DNA of 64,000 nucleotides from Ziziphus jujuba (GCF_031755915.1 NC_083390.1:26102001-26166000); one strand, 5' to 3'. Shown: positions 39,040 to 52,586, counted from the stretch's first letter. Numbers and translations: made by a program. The notes: a model not told the origin generated them from the sequence alone.

Positions 39040-41310
39040 GCACAACATAGACCTCCTCCTTCAATATTCCATTCAAGAAGGCTGACTTCACATCAAGGTG
39101 ATATACTTTCCAAGACTTTTGTGCCGAAATTGCAAGAAGAAGTCTTATGGTTTCCATCCTTGCAACCGGTGCAAAAGTCTCTCCATAATCCACACCGGCT
39201 TGTTGTGCATATCCTTTGACAACAAGCCTTACTTTGTACTTATCACAAGTGTCATTCTTGTTTATCACATCGATTTCATCTTGCATGGCTTGTCTCCACT
39301 CTTTTCTTACCATAGCCTCATGGACATTGATTGGATCACTCAATGCCACATTACACCTTTCATAAATCTCATTAAGAGGTCTTGTGCCTCTCACACCATC
39401 ACCAATCTCCAAATCAGGCCCTATGGAGATTTCTAACTCATTCTCATCATATTCATCATCATGGGCAGCACCTTCATCATTTCCTTGTTCCTCATCATTA
39501 TCATGAGCTTCAAGCCGATTGTCTTCATCCATACTAGCCAACTCCTCCTTACTACAAACCCATTTAGCTTCCTCATCAACTTTCACATCTCTACTTATCA
39601 CAAGTTTCTTTCCAAGTTATACACTCTATATCCCTTGGTCACATCACTATAGCCAACCAAAACACCAACTTGTGACCTTTCATCAAGCTTTCCTCTCTTC
39701 TCTTATGGTACTAGGATGTAACAAATGCTTCCAAATACCCTTAGATGATCAAGAGAAGGCTTATATCCAAACCAAAGCTCAAATGGGGTTTTACTCCTCA
39801 AAGACTTGGAGTAAAGCCTATTTTGGATGTAGATGGATGTATTAACTCCTTCGGCCTAAAACTTCTTTGGCAAGCCACTTTCAAACAACAAACATCTAGC
39901 CATCTCCATGATGGTACGGTTTTTCCTTTCACATACACCATTTTGTTGTGGTGTGTATGGTGTAGTGAGTTGATGAACTATACCATGATCCTTACAAAGT
40001 TGTTTGAAAGCCTCACTTGTGTATTCCCCACCATTGTCCGTCCTTAACACCTTTATAGTGCAACCGGATTGATTTTGCACTAACTTCATAAATTCTACAA
40101 ACTTCTCCAAAGCTTGTGATTTTCTTTCAAGGAAATACACCCAACACATTCTTGAGTAATCATCAATGAAAGTTATGAAATACTTGCTGCCATTTAAGGA
40201 TGGAACACTCATAGGACCACAAATATCCGAATGTATAAGTCCTAGCTTCTCCTTTGATCTCCAAGAACAAGATTGAAATGCTAGCCTAGTATGCTTTCCT
40301 TTTTGACACACTTCACACGCATGTTCTTGCTTCTCCACCAATGGCATGTCTCTAACAAGTTCATGTGTGCCTACCAATGACTTAAAGCTAGGATGGCCTA
40401 GTCTTTTATGCCAAAGTTGAGAGGTGTTCTCAACTTTGGTGTTCAATGCAACCGATGCACCATTTTCATCCATATTCAACCTAAAATTCTTGTTCTTCAT
40501 TCCAACACACATTAATTCATTTCCATGTGGATCAACTATAGTGCATGTCATGTTTGAGAAGTGTAATGCATATTTGTTCTCAAGCATTTGACCTACACTA
40601 AGTAAGTTCTCACATAAAGAAGGTACATAGAGAACATCATGGATAGTTTTGATACCTTTGGTGGTGTGTATCACCACATCTCCTTTGCCTTTCACTTCCA
40701 TCAAGGCTCCATTTCCAATTTTGGCTTTGTTGTGGCTGCTCCTATCCAAGTTTGTGAACCACTCATGCTTGTGAGACATATGGTGTGTTGCTCCACTATC
40801 AATGATCCATCCTTCATCGTTCTTGATGCTACTAAAACAAGTAGCAACAAACAACTCTTCGGATTCACTATCACTTGCATTATCTTTAGCAACATTTGCT
40901 TGTTGCTTATCTTTCTTGTTAGCCTTGCATACTCTCTCCACATGACCCTTTTGTTGGCATTTATGGCAAAATGCATCCGGCCTCCACCAACACCTTCTTG
41001 GATGATGACCTTTCTTCTTGCAATGGTGACAAGGTTCATAGGACTTCCTCTCGGGTTTGCTAGTTTCACCTTTCTCCTTTATGACCTTAAGCTTGTTCTT
41101 CTTTTGATTTTGTGTCTTTTGATGTTGTTTAGACACAAATGCAGCCTCCATTGATTCTTCATGTCTAATCCTCCTCCTTTGCTCCGTAGCTTGCAAGGCA
41201 TTCACCAACTCGGTCGAGGAAATTTCAAGTAGGCTTGCATCTTGATACTCCAAATGTTGTAGTTCTCCCCATTGAAGATAGGAGGAGAAGGAGTTGAAAA
41301 ACTTGAAGAA
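39040..41310 (-). pseudogene. Copia unit A gag-pol (internally deleted, non-autonomous)
   Basis: Gag starts near 41310 (MASSSFSTPSPPIFNGENYN). About 480 bp are deleted out of frame at a TTGAA microhomology. From 41253 the frame is open and holds two zinc knuckles (CHHCKKKGHHPRRC, CHKCQQKGHVERVC), protease IIDSGATHHM, and the integrase zinc-binding His/Cys region and catalytic core (RTDNGGEYTS). Past 39856 the frame breaks. RT is readable at 39005-39601 but lacks about 84 bp near its start, and everything after VYVVQ is gone, including YVDD and all RNase H. It could move only with proteins from a relative. Confidence 0.88.
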
Positions 41311-41433
41311 GCCATGTGAATGTTGCTTTCTAGTATGAAGGAATATGAAAATATATTTGTGCTTTCAAGTATCTCTTCACTCTCAAGGAACGAACCAGCC
41401 CAAAAACCTCACAAATCTCACAAAAATGTGCCT

Positions 41434-41446
41434 TGCTCTGATACCA
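41434..41446 (-). other. Primer-binding site of copia unit A
   Basis: Plus strand GCTCTGATACCAC is the complement of TGGTATCAGAGC, the initiator tRNA-Met site, next to LTR2. Confidence 0.85.
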
Positions 41447-41449
41447 CTT

Positions 41450-42285
41450 TGTTGGGGTGAGAAGGTTATGACCAAGAGCAAGCTAGCTTGAAGTGTTAGC
41501 AACAAGCAAGCTTTTGGTGATGCTCTTGGGAATGGTTGTGTGTGAGTTGTGTTTTTAGGTTTTGCTTATGGTGTTTTCTGGTTTTAGGGTTCCTTAAGTG
41601 TTCTAAGGTGTTGAAGAAGAGATAAGAAGAAGAGGAACACGTTGGCTTTTGAAAATAATGCTTAGATGTATAGCCATTTCATTCATTTTACAATATAAGC
41701 TTGAAATTACAACTAGTTCACACATGCCAAGCATGTGAGCTTACAAAAGGAGTAAAGTATTTGAAATTTAAAAAGTAAAATGGTCAACACCTAACTTTTC
41801 ATACACAAAAGAGTCAAAAACCAGCTGCAACATGTCTATTCCAAATATAGTAAAAAGTGGCACATGGTTTGAACTAAGTTCCTATTGTTTAACTAGTTTG
41901 GGTAAACAACCAAACTAGCTTCACCTACTTAGTTCCCCTTTGTATCTGCTTATGGAAATTGGTTTGAAGCATCTTTGGTCATCCATAAATATTGTTCCAA
42001 GAGCTAGGAAAGTTCTGGAACCGGATCATGGGCCAAACAGCTCCAAAACTGGCCCATACTCTGCATACTGGGCCCATCAGATACAGCAATCTGTTTGGAC
42101 TAGAAAATGGACTTTCCCATGTCATTGTGACCTGAAATTTAAACCATAGTCTTCTATATATGTCTGTAGACATCCCTAAAAATTTCAGCCCAAAAATCCA
42201 TTTGTAACCTGAGATATAAGATAAATAGTGGAACTATGTTGCTGGAAATTATGAATCCAGCAACATAGGCATTTCAAGCATAACA
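41450..42285 (-). repeat. Copia LTR2 (shared by units A and B)
   Basis: 836 bp, TGTTGGGGTG...AAGCATAACA, closely matching LTR1. On its left lies the primer site of A. On its right lie the polypurine tract (42286-42298) and 3' untranslated region of B, leading directly into the B RNase H at 42470. Confidence 0.87.
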
Positions 42286-42469
42286 TTCTTACTCTTTTGT
42301 GCATAATCTTGCCTATAATTTTGCATACATAACTTAGGCACAAAACATTATCAAAATATACCTTGCATCAATTAAAAACATACAAAGAAATATAAACTCA
42401 TAAAAGGAAAGGATTTGATACCAAGGTGTGCATGCTAGCCGGTGACATGCACCATCAAGTGGCAAAATT

Positions 42470-45176
42470 ACCACACTTCAACAAAGATATCCGCCAAGTT
42501 CTCCTCGGAAGTCACATACTCCAACTTCACTTCACCACTTGCTTCAAATTCCCTTAAGGAATGATACTTGACCGGTATATGCTTGGTCCTCCCATGTTGG
42601 ACTGGATTTTGTGCAATTTCTATTGCTGAAGTATTGTCACACAATATTACCGTGGCTTCCTCTTGCTTCAAGCTCAAGTCCTCCAATAATTTCCTAAGGC
42701 AAACACCTTGATTAGCACAACTTGAGCAAGCAATATACTCGGCTTCCGCAGTGCTTTGTGCAACGGTTTGTTGCTTCTTGGAATTCCATGAGAAAGGACC
42801 ATTTCCAAGAGTGTAAATGTAGCCCGATGTGCTCTTGCTATCATCCAAAGAACCAGCCCAATCACTATCACTATAACCAAGCAAAGCTTCATTCATGCCA
42901 TCCTTGTACTATATACCAAAATCACTAGTACCTTTCAAATACCTTAGGATTCTTTTTGCACAACTAAGATGATTTTGTGATGGACTATGCATAAATCTTG
43001 ACAAAACAGCCACACTAAACATGATATCCGGTCTAGTAGAGCATACATATAAAAGGCTACCAATTAAACTTCTATAGATGGAAGGATTTACCTTTGGAGA
43101 ATCATCATCCTTCACCAACTTGGTGCCTTCATTCATAGGTGTGGCAACGCTATTACAATCTTCCATGTCAAACTTCTTGAGCAACTCCTTCACATAGCTT
43201 TCTTGAGATATGAAGATGCCCTTGGATGATTGGACAACTTCAATTCCAAGAAAGTATTTCATCTCTCCAAGGCTAGACATCTCAAAGTTCAATTCTAGCT
43301 CACTTTTGAAATTGCTCACTTCTTTCTCATTATCACCGGTCACTAGAAGGTCATCAACATAAAGAGAAACCAACACCATGCAACCATGAGTCCTAATATA
43401 CAATGTAGGCTCATTAGGACTCCTCCTAAATCCATGCTTTGTCAAAAAACCATCTATCTTGGCATACCATGCCCTAGGAGCTTGTTTCAGGCCATTCAAG
43501 GCCTTGTGTAGCTTGTATACCTTCTCTTCACTTCCTTTCTTCACAAAACCTTCGGGTTGCACAACATAGACCTCCTCCTTCAATATTCCATTCAAGAAGG
43601 CTGACTTCACATCAAGGTGATATACTTTCCAAGACTTTTGTGCCGAAATTGCAAGAAGAAGTCTTATGGTTTCCATCCTTGCAACCGGTGCAAAAGTCTC
43701 TCCATAATCCACACCGGCTTGTTGTGCATATCCTTTAACAACAAGCCTTGCCTTGTGCTTATTTACGGACCCATCCGGATTGTACTTGGTCCTAAAGATC
43801 CACTTCACCCCAATAGCATTCTTTCCCTTCGGTTTTGTTACCAAGCTCCAAGTGTTATTCTTGTTTATCACATCGATTTCATCTTGCATGGCTTGTCTCC
43901 ACTCTTTTCTTACCATAGCCTCATGGACATTGATTGGATCACTCAATGCCACATTACACCTTTCATAAATCTCATTAAGAGGTCTTGTGCCTCTCACACC
44001 ATCACCAATCTCCAAATCAGCCCCTATGGAGATTTATAGCTCATTCTCATTATATTCATCATCATGGGCAGCACCTTCATCATTTCCTTGTTCCTCATCG
44101 TTATCATGAGCTTCAAGCCGATTGTCTTCATCCATACTAGCCAACTCCTCCTTACCACAAACCCATTTAGCTTCCTCATCAACTTTCACATCTCTACTTA
44201 TCACAAGTTTCTTGGTTTCCAAGTTATACACTCTATATCCCTTGGTCACATCACTATAGCCAACCAAAACACCAACTTGTGACCTTTCATCAAGCTTTCC
44301 TCTCTTCTCTTGTGGTACTAGGATGTAACAAATGCTTCCAAATACCCTTAGATGATCAAGAGAAGGCTTATATCCAAACCAAAGCTCAAATGGGGTTTTA
44401 CTCCTCAAAGACTTGGAGTAAAGCCTACTTTGGATGTAGATGGATGTATTAACTCCTTCGGCCCAAAACTTCTTTGGCAAGCCACTTTCAAACAACAAAC
44501 ATCTAGCCATCTCCATGATGGTACGGTTCTTCCTTTCACATACACCATTTTGTTGTGGTGTGTATGGTGTAGTGAATTGATGAACTATACCATGATCCTT
44601 ACGAAGTTGTTTCAAAGCCTCACTTGTGTATTCCCCACCATTGTCCGTCCTTAACACCTTTATAGTGCAACCGGATTGATTTTGCACTAACTTCATAAAT
44701 TCTACAAACTTCTCCAAAGCTTGTGATTTTCTTTCAAGGAAATACACCCAACACATTCTTGAGTAATCATCAATGAAAGTTATGAAATACTTGCTGCCAT
44801 TTAAGGATGGAACACTCATAGGACCATAAATATCCGAATGTATAAGTCCTAGCTTCTCCTTTGATCTCCAAGAACAAGATTGAAATGCTAGCCTAGTATG
44901 CTTTCCTTTTTGACACACTTCACACACATGTTCTTGCTTCTCCACCAATGGCATGTCTCTAACAAGTTCATGTGTGCCTACCAATGACTTAAAGCTAGCA
45001 TGGCCTAGTCTTTTATGCCAAAGTTGAGAGGTGTTCTCAACTTTGGTGTTCAATGCAACCGATGCACCATTTTCATCCATATTCAACCTAAAATTCTTGT
45101 TCTTCATTCCAACACACATTAATTCATTTCCATGTGGATCAACTATAGTGCATGTCATGTTTGAGAAGTGTAATGT
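42470..45176 (-). pseudogene. Copia unit B integrase-RT-RNase H half (broken by G2)
   Basis: Integrase is at about 44034-45170: His/Cys zinc site in LWHKRLGHASF and CEVCQKGKH, catalytic residues in HSDIYGPM, RTDNGGEYTS and QQNGVCERKN. RT is at 42909-44015 with [10 protein letters not shown] and the catalytic SLYVDDLLVTG. RNase H is at 42468-42896 with GYSDSDWAGS and STAEAEYIA. Stops: GAA to TAA between integrase and RT (44034-44036) and TGG to TAG between RT and RNase H (near 42907). The left part of the polyprotein continues at 53416-54658 beyond the G2 insertion. Confidence 0.9.
45143..45176 (-). repeat. 34 bp duplication, left copy, flanking G2
   Basis: Copia sequence ACTATAGTGC...GTGTAATG is repeated at 53415-53448 on the other side of G2. 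Both encode LHFSNMTCTIV on the minus strand. Confidence 0.9.
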
Positions 45177-46311
45177 GATGCGAATCCACCCGAGACTACT
45201 CGACCAACAACCCGCTAGGGTGCTGACCCAATACAACTGAAGGTGGGGCCGATCACTAGGGCCCAAGCCAAGAAGTTCAAGGACAATCTTGCTGTCTTCA
45301 TACAAGGAATAAGTCATAGCCAAGAGGGGTTGGCCATATCTAAAGAACAAAGGCCTGTGTTACTCATACAAGCAATAGAAGCCAAAACGGGGTCGGGTGA
45401 CGTTTTTGGTAACAATAAAGAGGCCGGGTTGTATGAATTGGAACCCCATCTTTATGGGTTCAATTCATATGGAGGATGGGTCATAGAAACCAGCCAAAGA
45501 AGCTTCAAAGCCGACCAACAAGGTGGTTTGCGCACAAAGGGAAGGAAAGGCCGGATTTGCTGTTTTTCTTCGCGGGTTTTACTGTATTTTACTGTATTAA
45601 CCATTTCTCATACTTCCAAGCAAGGGCAACGTGGGGAACTTCACAATAAGCTTATTTGGCATCCTACAAAGCATATTAAAGCTGATTTGGAGATCAATTT
45701 GGTCAAAGAATAGTCAAAGTCAAATTAGTCAAAAAGCTAGTATTATAGTTTCCTAATTTTATTCTACTTTTTGTTTTAGGAAACTACCTTTACTTTTTAA
45801 GTTTTATTTATTTATTTTCTGGATAAATAAGTTTAGGAAAGTTTTTATTTTATTATTTTCATTGTAAATTAATTAATTCCTAAATTCAAAATAAAGGAAT
45901 TAATTAATCCAAATTAGTTTAGGAATAGGAAAGTTTCGGCCAAGGTAGGATTCTCCATTGTGTGGCCGGTTTTTCCTAGGGTTTTTAGGGTTTATGTTGT
46001 TTCTTTCAAAGCCTATTTAAAGGCTTATTTTTCAGTATGAATACAACTTTGATTTGATTGAAAAAAAATACTTGTGAGATTAATTATCTCTTTGTTCTTT
46101 GAGAACACCTAAAACACCATTAGAGAATTGGTTGTTTTAGCTTGACTTATCAATAGGTTTTCCATCCCCTATTGTGGCGTCTACATTATACCAAGGTTTC
46201 TAACCACAGGTTGGTTAGGGGTTGAGGTCAATTCCATTAGAACTTGAACTTAATTAAGATCCGGGCTAATATAATACGGGTTTAGGAGCAGGTCGTCCTA
46301 GGTTCGTATCA
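45177..46311 (+). repeat. 5' LTR of G2
   Basis: Starts TGATGCGAA and ends TTCGTATCA, an 8/9 terminal inverted repeat, followed by TTTGGTATCAGAGC. It contains the same C-terminal pol coding stretch as the 3' LTR (frame open 45243-45713); the stop seen at 52584 is TGG here. Confidence 0.93.
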
Positions 46312-46313
46312 TT

Positions 46314-46325
46314 TGGTATCAGAGC
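46314..46325 (+). other. Primer-binding site of G2 (initiator tRNA-Met)
   Basis: TGGTATCAGAGC follows the 5' LTR by two bases. Confidence 0.88.
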
Positions 46326-47504
46326 TAAATTTTGTTCAGGTTTGATCTATCTTTATTTGCTTTAATTGTTTTTGTGTTATTCTGCAATTTTAGCATTAGG
46401 TTAAGGTTGCATCCATCCTATCCACGTTCTGCGTCTTAAAAAAAAAAAAAAAATTCGTTCCTAGTTGAATTAGGATTTCCTAGTTTTACCATATTTTTTG
46501 TTTCCTAGTTTGTTGGTTGTCTTTCATCATTGTTTTTGTTAATTTTTGTTTTTGTTGATTTTTCTTTGCTGTTTTAGTCTTAAATATTTTCATTCATATA
46601 TTCAAAAAAAAAAAAAACAAGAAAAAAAAAAAGAAGTTTGCGGCAACATTTAAAAAAAAAAAAAAACTGCACATTTTGTTTATTTGGAGGTCACGGGTTT
46701 GGTGTTTGTTTTGGATTTGGAATTGCAATTTTGGTACTTACTCTTGCTACTGCAGTTGTTTATGTCCTGTGAGTGAAAAAAAAAAAAAAAAAAAAAAGAA
46801 GAAGAAGAGACAAAGCCGAATAAAAAAAAAAAAAAAGAAGAAGAAGGAAAAAAAAAAATATTTCGGTTTGTTGGAGTTTGATTTGTTTGCTGGAAATTTG
46901 TTGGAGCTGCTGGTTTTTTATTATTTATTCAATATTTGAGTTTCTGGAGAGTTATTTTTGCTGCTGGATATTTGAGTTTGAGTGTTAAATTTTTTGGATT
47001 AAAATTAGTTAAAGGAATTGATACAAAACTTGAATTACAAGAACAACAACCAACACTTTTCTATAATTTTGTTCTCTTTGATTCTTGTTCGTATTTGAAT
47101 TTCTTTTTCTGGAATTTTATTCTTGAACTCATAATCTACTACCATCTGGTGCAGTTTTCAAAAATTCCAACGTTTTCCCATTATTTTGTGTTTTATTGTC
47201 TAGAAAGCCGAAAAATTAGGATTTGTTGGATTCTTTCGGTATTGCCTACTTTTTTTCTACTGTCTTGTTGATAAGTTTAATTAAAACATACTAGTGATCT
47301 AATTGCTGTTTTTTTTTGGGTGTTTTAATTAGAACTTTGAGATAATTCATTAAGTGGAAAAAGGCAAGAGTGTGTGAGCTTAAAAGAGGGTAAAAGCCGA
47401 AACTAGTGTGCAAACACGAGTGTCGAGACCTTGTTTGAGTGAAACACGTGAGGGAGTGAATATTGTGAGGATTTATTTTATTTTTTTTGTAGTATTTTAC
47501 TAAC
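46326..47504 (+). other. Untranslated leader of G2
   Basis: 1.2 kb aligns with the G1 leader. It holds long A runs (46438-46454, 46600-46670, 46769-46860). No gene is supported; the frames at 46676-47271 are A/T-run readings. Confidence 0.7.
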
Positions 47505-48880
47505 ATAGCAGATTCTAGAATAAGAAGAGGGGATCCACCCTTGAGGATCAATGAGGAAGAGTCCGTAGCATTTCATGGCGATGACCGAGCTACCGGAAGT
47601 GGAGACCAAGTGGACTTGAGAACTATTTTGGAATCAATACAGCGGATGAGTGCTCAATTTGAGCATGTAAACCAAAGAGTGGGAAGATTAGAAGCCTCAC
47701 AAGAAATAGGCAAGAATTCCATGGAGGACGAGGCCGAGGACGAGGAGGTCGCGAGAGGCTGAGAGAGGAATTTGACGAGGAGCCATTGGACGGTGACTTT
47801 GAGGAAGGTATGGACGAAACCTTTGCTGTCCAAGATAGAGCTGTCTGTGGGAGATATAGGAGGGAGGATACAGATGAAGATTTGGGAAATATCAAGGTTA
47901 ATATCCCACCTTTTATGGGTAAAAGTGATCCTGAAGCTTATTTGGAGTGGGAAGAGAAAATGGAGATGATTTTTGACTGCCACAACTATTCGGAAGGTAA
48001 GAAGGTGAAGATGGCAGCAATGGAGTTTGGCCATTATGCACTCCAGTGGTGGATAAATGAGCAAAGCACCCGAAGGAGGGTTGGTGAAGACTTAATTACA
48101 ACATGGCGATAAATGAAAGGAGTCATGAGGAAGCGGTTTGTGCCATCCCATTACCAAAGGTTGCTGCATCAAAGGCTTCAATCTTTGTCTCAAGGAAGTA
48201 GGTCCGTGGAGGATTATTACAAAGAGATGGAGATGTTAATGATGAGGTTAAACATGAGGGAGGATTGAGAGGCAACAATGGCAAGATTTCTTGGAGGGTT
48301 AAACCGTGACATTGCCAACCAACTTGAATTACAACAATACTTGGAATTGGAGGAGATGTTGCATGTAGCCATTAAACTTGAGAACCAATTCAAGAGGAGG
48401 GGTGTTAGTACACGGTTTGGAGGAGTTTCTAGCAGTGGAAGGACAAGTTCAAGTGGCTGGAAAAACAATTCCACTTATGAAAACAAGTTGAGGCCGAAAT
48501 TAGGAGAAGAATCAACCAACCGGCCAATAAGAGAGGTCAAGACCGAATCTGTCCAAGCACTTAGAGGTGAGATAAAATCTGATCCTAAACCTAAAAAATC
48601 TAGAGAAATAATTTGTTTTAAGTGCCAAGGAAGAGGACACATATCTAGCCAATGCCCAAATAGAAGAATCATGGTATTAAAGGGTGATGGTGAGCTGGAA
48701 TCCGCAAGTGAAGAAAGTGGAGCGGAAACCGAACAAGAGGAGGCTTGTAATGAAGATGAAATCGAACCTGTAGATACATCTAATGCTGAGTTAAGCTTGG
48801 TTTCAAGGAGAGTACTTGCTGTCTACAAGGATGAAGAGCAAATACAAAGGGAAAACATCTTCCACGCTTGCTGCGAAATA
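47505..48880 (+). pseudogene. gag of G2 (start lost, several stops)
   Basis: The start position is ATA (47505-47507) where G1 has ATG. The frame reads ADSRIRRGDPPLRINEEESV and shifts near 47700-47760 in a Gly/Arg-rich tract. The gag core is clear (NIKVNIPPFMGKSDPEAYLE, HYALQWWINEQSTRRRVGED). TAA near 48109 and TGA near 48266 replace expected Gln and Arg. From 48278 the frame is open. The zinc knuckle CFKCQGRGHISSQC is at about 48615-48656, followed by an acidic stretch. Confidence 0.9.
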
Positions 48881-51800
48881 CAAGGTAAAATTTGTAGCAT
48901 GATTATATATAGTGGGAGTTGTACTAATGTGATAAGTAATCTTGTAGTTGATAAATTAGGCTTGAAAACAATTAAACATCCAGAACCTTATAGATTACAA
49001 TGGCTTAATGATAGTGGTGAGATGAAAGTAAACAAACAAGCCAAAGTAAAATTTAATTTAGGTAGATATGAGGATGTAGTTTTATGTGATATTGTGCCTA
49101 TGATTGCCGGACATATACTATTAGGTAGACCATGGCAATTTGATAAAGATGCTACTCATTTTGGTCGAGAAAATAGTATTGTTTTCAGGTTTAAAGGGAA
49201 GAAGATCAAGCTGGAACCATTATCTCCTAAAGAGGTTTACAAGGACCAATTACAAATGCAACAAAGGAGAGAAGCCGAAAACCTCAAGGAAAAAGCAAGC
49301 ATGGCACCAACGGCTTCACCATCCATTCAAGAAGGTAAGGTTGAGGTTGCTGACCAAGGTAAGGTTTCTAAGGTTCATATTGAGTGGAAAGACCAAGAAA
49401 AAGCCGAGAGAGAGGTGAGAAAAGAGAACAAACCCGAGAGCATACAAAATCCGGAAATTTCCGCCAATGAGAGCCAAACCGAGGGAAGAAAAAGAAAAGA
49501 AAGAAAAGAGAGGAAGAACCAGAATTTATATTTGAGTTTAGGGGATATTAATAAGGTTATTGAGTGTAAGAAACCTTTGCTGGTCATGCTTTACAAAGAA
49601 AATTATTTAAATGATCAAACTAACTTTGAAGAACTTGAATTGCCAAGTTCAATGATTTCTCTTTTGAAGGAATTTGGAGATGTCTTCCCAAATGAGATTC
49701 CAAGTGGACTACCACCTATTCGAGGGATAGAACATCAAATTGACTTTGTTCCAGGGGCTGCCATACCAAATAGACCAGCTTATAGGAGCAATCCCGAAGA
49801 AACAAAGGAGCTGCAAAAACAGGTAAGTGATTTGCTTGATAAAGGATATATTCGTGAGAGTTTAAGTCCTTGTGCTGTTTCTGTTTTGTTGGTACCTAAA
49901 AAGGATGGTTCTTGGAGAATGTGTGTTGATTGTAGGGCTATAAATAATATTACCATCAAGTATAGACATCCCATTCCTAGATTAGATGATATGCTTGATG
50001 AATTGCATGGTGCTTGCATGTTTACAAAAATTGATCTTAGGAGTGGTTATCACCAAATTAGGATGAAAGAAGGTGATGAATGGAAAACCGCATTCAAAAC
50101 TAAATATGGGCTGTATGAATGGTTAGTTATGCCTTTTGGATTATCTAATGCACCTAGTACTTTCATGAGGCTTATGAATCATGTAATGCGTCCATTTATT
50201 GGTAAATTTGTGGTTGTTTATTTTGATGACATTTTAATATATAGCCGAAATTTGGATGACCATGTGGATCAACTTAGGCAAGTTTTGCAAGTTCTTAGAA
50301 AGGAAAGATTATTTGCTAACATTAAAAAATGTGACTTTTGCAAAGAAGAACTTGTATTTCTAGGTTTTGTAGTAAGTGCTGCAGGAATCAAAGTTGACCA
50401 AGCTAAAGTGAAGGCAATCCAAGAGTGGCCGGTTCCTACATCCATTACCCAAGTGAGGAGCTTTCATGGCTTGGCAAGCTTTTACCGAAGATTTGTCAAG
50501 GATTTTAGTACCATAGCAGCACCATTGAATGAAGTTGTCAAGAAGAATGTTGGCTTCAAATGGGGGGAAGTACAAGAAAAATCTTTTAATTTGTTGAAAG
50601 AAAAATTGTGTAATGCACCTTTGTTAGTTTTGCCAAATTTTTCTAAGACTTTTGAAATTGAGTGTGATGCTTCGGTGTAGGTATTGGAGCTGTTTTAATG
50701 CAAGAAGGAAGGCCCATAGCCTACTTTAGTGAAAAATTGAATGGAGCTGCCCTAAACTACCCGACTTATGACAAGGAGATGTATGCTTTGGTGAGGGCTT
50801 TGGAGACGTGGCAGCATTATCTCATGCCGAAGGAGTTTGTGATTCATACGGATCATGAGTCTTTAAAGCATATCAAGGGTCAAGGAAAGCTCAACCGAAG
50901 GCATGCTAAGTGGATTGAATTTATTGAAACATTTCCATATGTGATCCGCTACAAAAAAGGTAAGGAAAATGTGGTTGCCGATGCATTATCCCGAAGGTAT
51001 GTGCTCTTTTCTACCTTAGATGCTAGATTGCTTGGATTTGAACAATTGAAAGAACTTTATGAGCATGATAGTGACTTTGGAGAAATTTTTAGAACCTGTT
51101 TGAAACATGGATTTAATAAATTTTACATATTTGAGGGATATTTGTTTAAGGAAAACAAACTTTGTGTGCCTAATTGTAGTATTAGGGAATTATTGGTTCG
51201 GGAAGGACATGGGGTGGTTTAATGGGTCATTTTGGTATTTTAAAGACTTTATCCTTGCTGCAAGAACATTTTTATTGGCCTAACATGAGGAGAGATGTTG
51301 AGAGAATTTGTGAAAGATGTGTGAAGTGTCGAAAAACAAAATCAACATTGAAACCGCATGGATTGTATAAGCCTTTGCCGATTCCTACCTATCCTTGGAT
51401 AGATTTGTCTATGGATTTTATTCTTGGGTTGCCTAGGTCAAGGACAGGTAAGGATTCAATATTTGTTGTAGTAGATAGGTTTTCTAAGATGGCACATTTT
51501 ATTGCATGTAATAAAACTGATGATGCATCCAACATTGCTAATTTATTTTTCAAGGAAATTGTGAGATTGCATGGAATGCCAAAAACTATTGTGTCGGATA
51601 GGGATGCTAAGTTCTTAAGCTATTTTTGGAAAACATTGTGGGCTAAATTAGGTACTAAGCTTTTATTTTCAACTACTTGTCATCCACAAACTGATGGACA
51701 AACCGAAGTAGTAAATAGAACCTTGTCTGCATTGTTGAGAGCATTAATTAGTAGAAATTTAAGGACTTGGGAAGAATGTTTGCCACATGTTGAATTTGCA

Positions 51801-52586
51801 TATAATAGGTCTTTACATTCAGCAACTAAATTTACTCCATTTGAAATTGTTTATGGTTTTAATCCTTTGACTCCATTAGATTTAACACCTTTGCCTTTAA
51901 GTGAGCGTGCTAATCTAGATGGAAAACAAAAAGCTGATTTTGTAAAGCAGATTCATGAGAAGACTCGAGCAAACATTGAGAGAAGGACCGAGCAATATGC
52001 AAGGGTGGCTAATCAAGGCCGAAAATCAATGGTGTTTGAACCTGGAGATTGGGTGTGGCTGCACTTAAGGAAAGAAAGATTCCTCGAACAAAGGAAATCA
52101 AAACTCATGCCAAGGGGTGATGGACCTTTTCAAGTTTTGGAGAGGATAAACGACAATGCCTACAAACTTGATCTACCGGGTGAGTATAATGTTAGTGCCT
52201 CTTTTAATGTTGCTGATTTATCTCCTTTTGCTGCAGGTGATGACTTCGATTTGAGGACAAATCCTTTTCAAGAGGAGGGGAATGATGCGAATCCACCTGA
52301 GACTGCTAGACCAACAACCCGCTGGGGTGCTGACCCAATACAACTGAAGGTGGGGCCGATCACTAGGGCCCAAGCCAAGAGGTTCAAGGACAATCTTGCT
52401 GTCTTCATACAAGGAATAAGTCATAGCCAAGAGGGGTTGGCCATATCTAAAGAACAAAGGCCTGTGTTACTCATACAAGCAATAGAAGCCAAAACGGGGT
52501 CGGGTGACGTTTTTGGTAACAATAAAGAGGCCGGGTTGTATGAATTGGAACCCCATCTTTATGGGTTCAATTCATATGGAGGATGA
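48881..52586 (+). pseudogene. protease-RT-RNase H-integrase of G2 (two frameshifts, dead protease)
   Basis: The protease site reads IIYSGSC, with the catalytic Asp changed to Tyr at 48908-48910 (G1 keeps Asp). RT is intact in frame: LVPKKDGSWRMCVDCRAINN, MPFGLSNAPSTF, and YFDD at about 50219-50230. A one-base deletion near 50673 shifts the start of RNase H (ECDAS). RNase H continues at 50698 with [11 protein letters not shown] and VVADALSRR. Another base is lost near 51212. Integrase follows with a His/Cys zinc site ([19 protein letters not shown]), the DDE residues ([22 protein letters not shown]), and a C-terminal [13 protein letters not shown] part. The frame runs about 100 codons into the 3' LTR. 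Confidence 0.92.
52269..52282 (+). other. Polypurine tract of G2
   Basis: AAGAGGAGGGGAA lies directly before the 3' LTR TGATGCG. Confidence 0.85.

Noticed and set aside
39098..40047. Plus-strand frames across the copia units (also 43617-44654 and 40639-41154)
   Set aside because: They are antisense shadows of the minus-strand gag-pol; the same shadows appear in both units because the coding sequence is duplicated.
46676..47271. Frames in the G2 leader
   Set aside because: Driven by A/T runs; the G1 leader does not conserve them.
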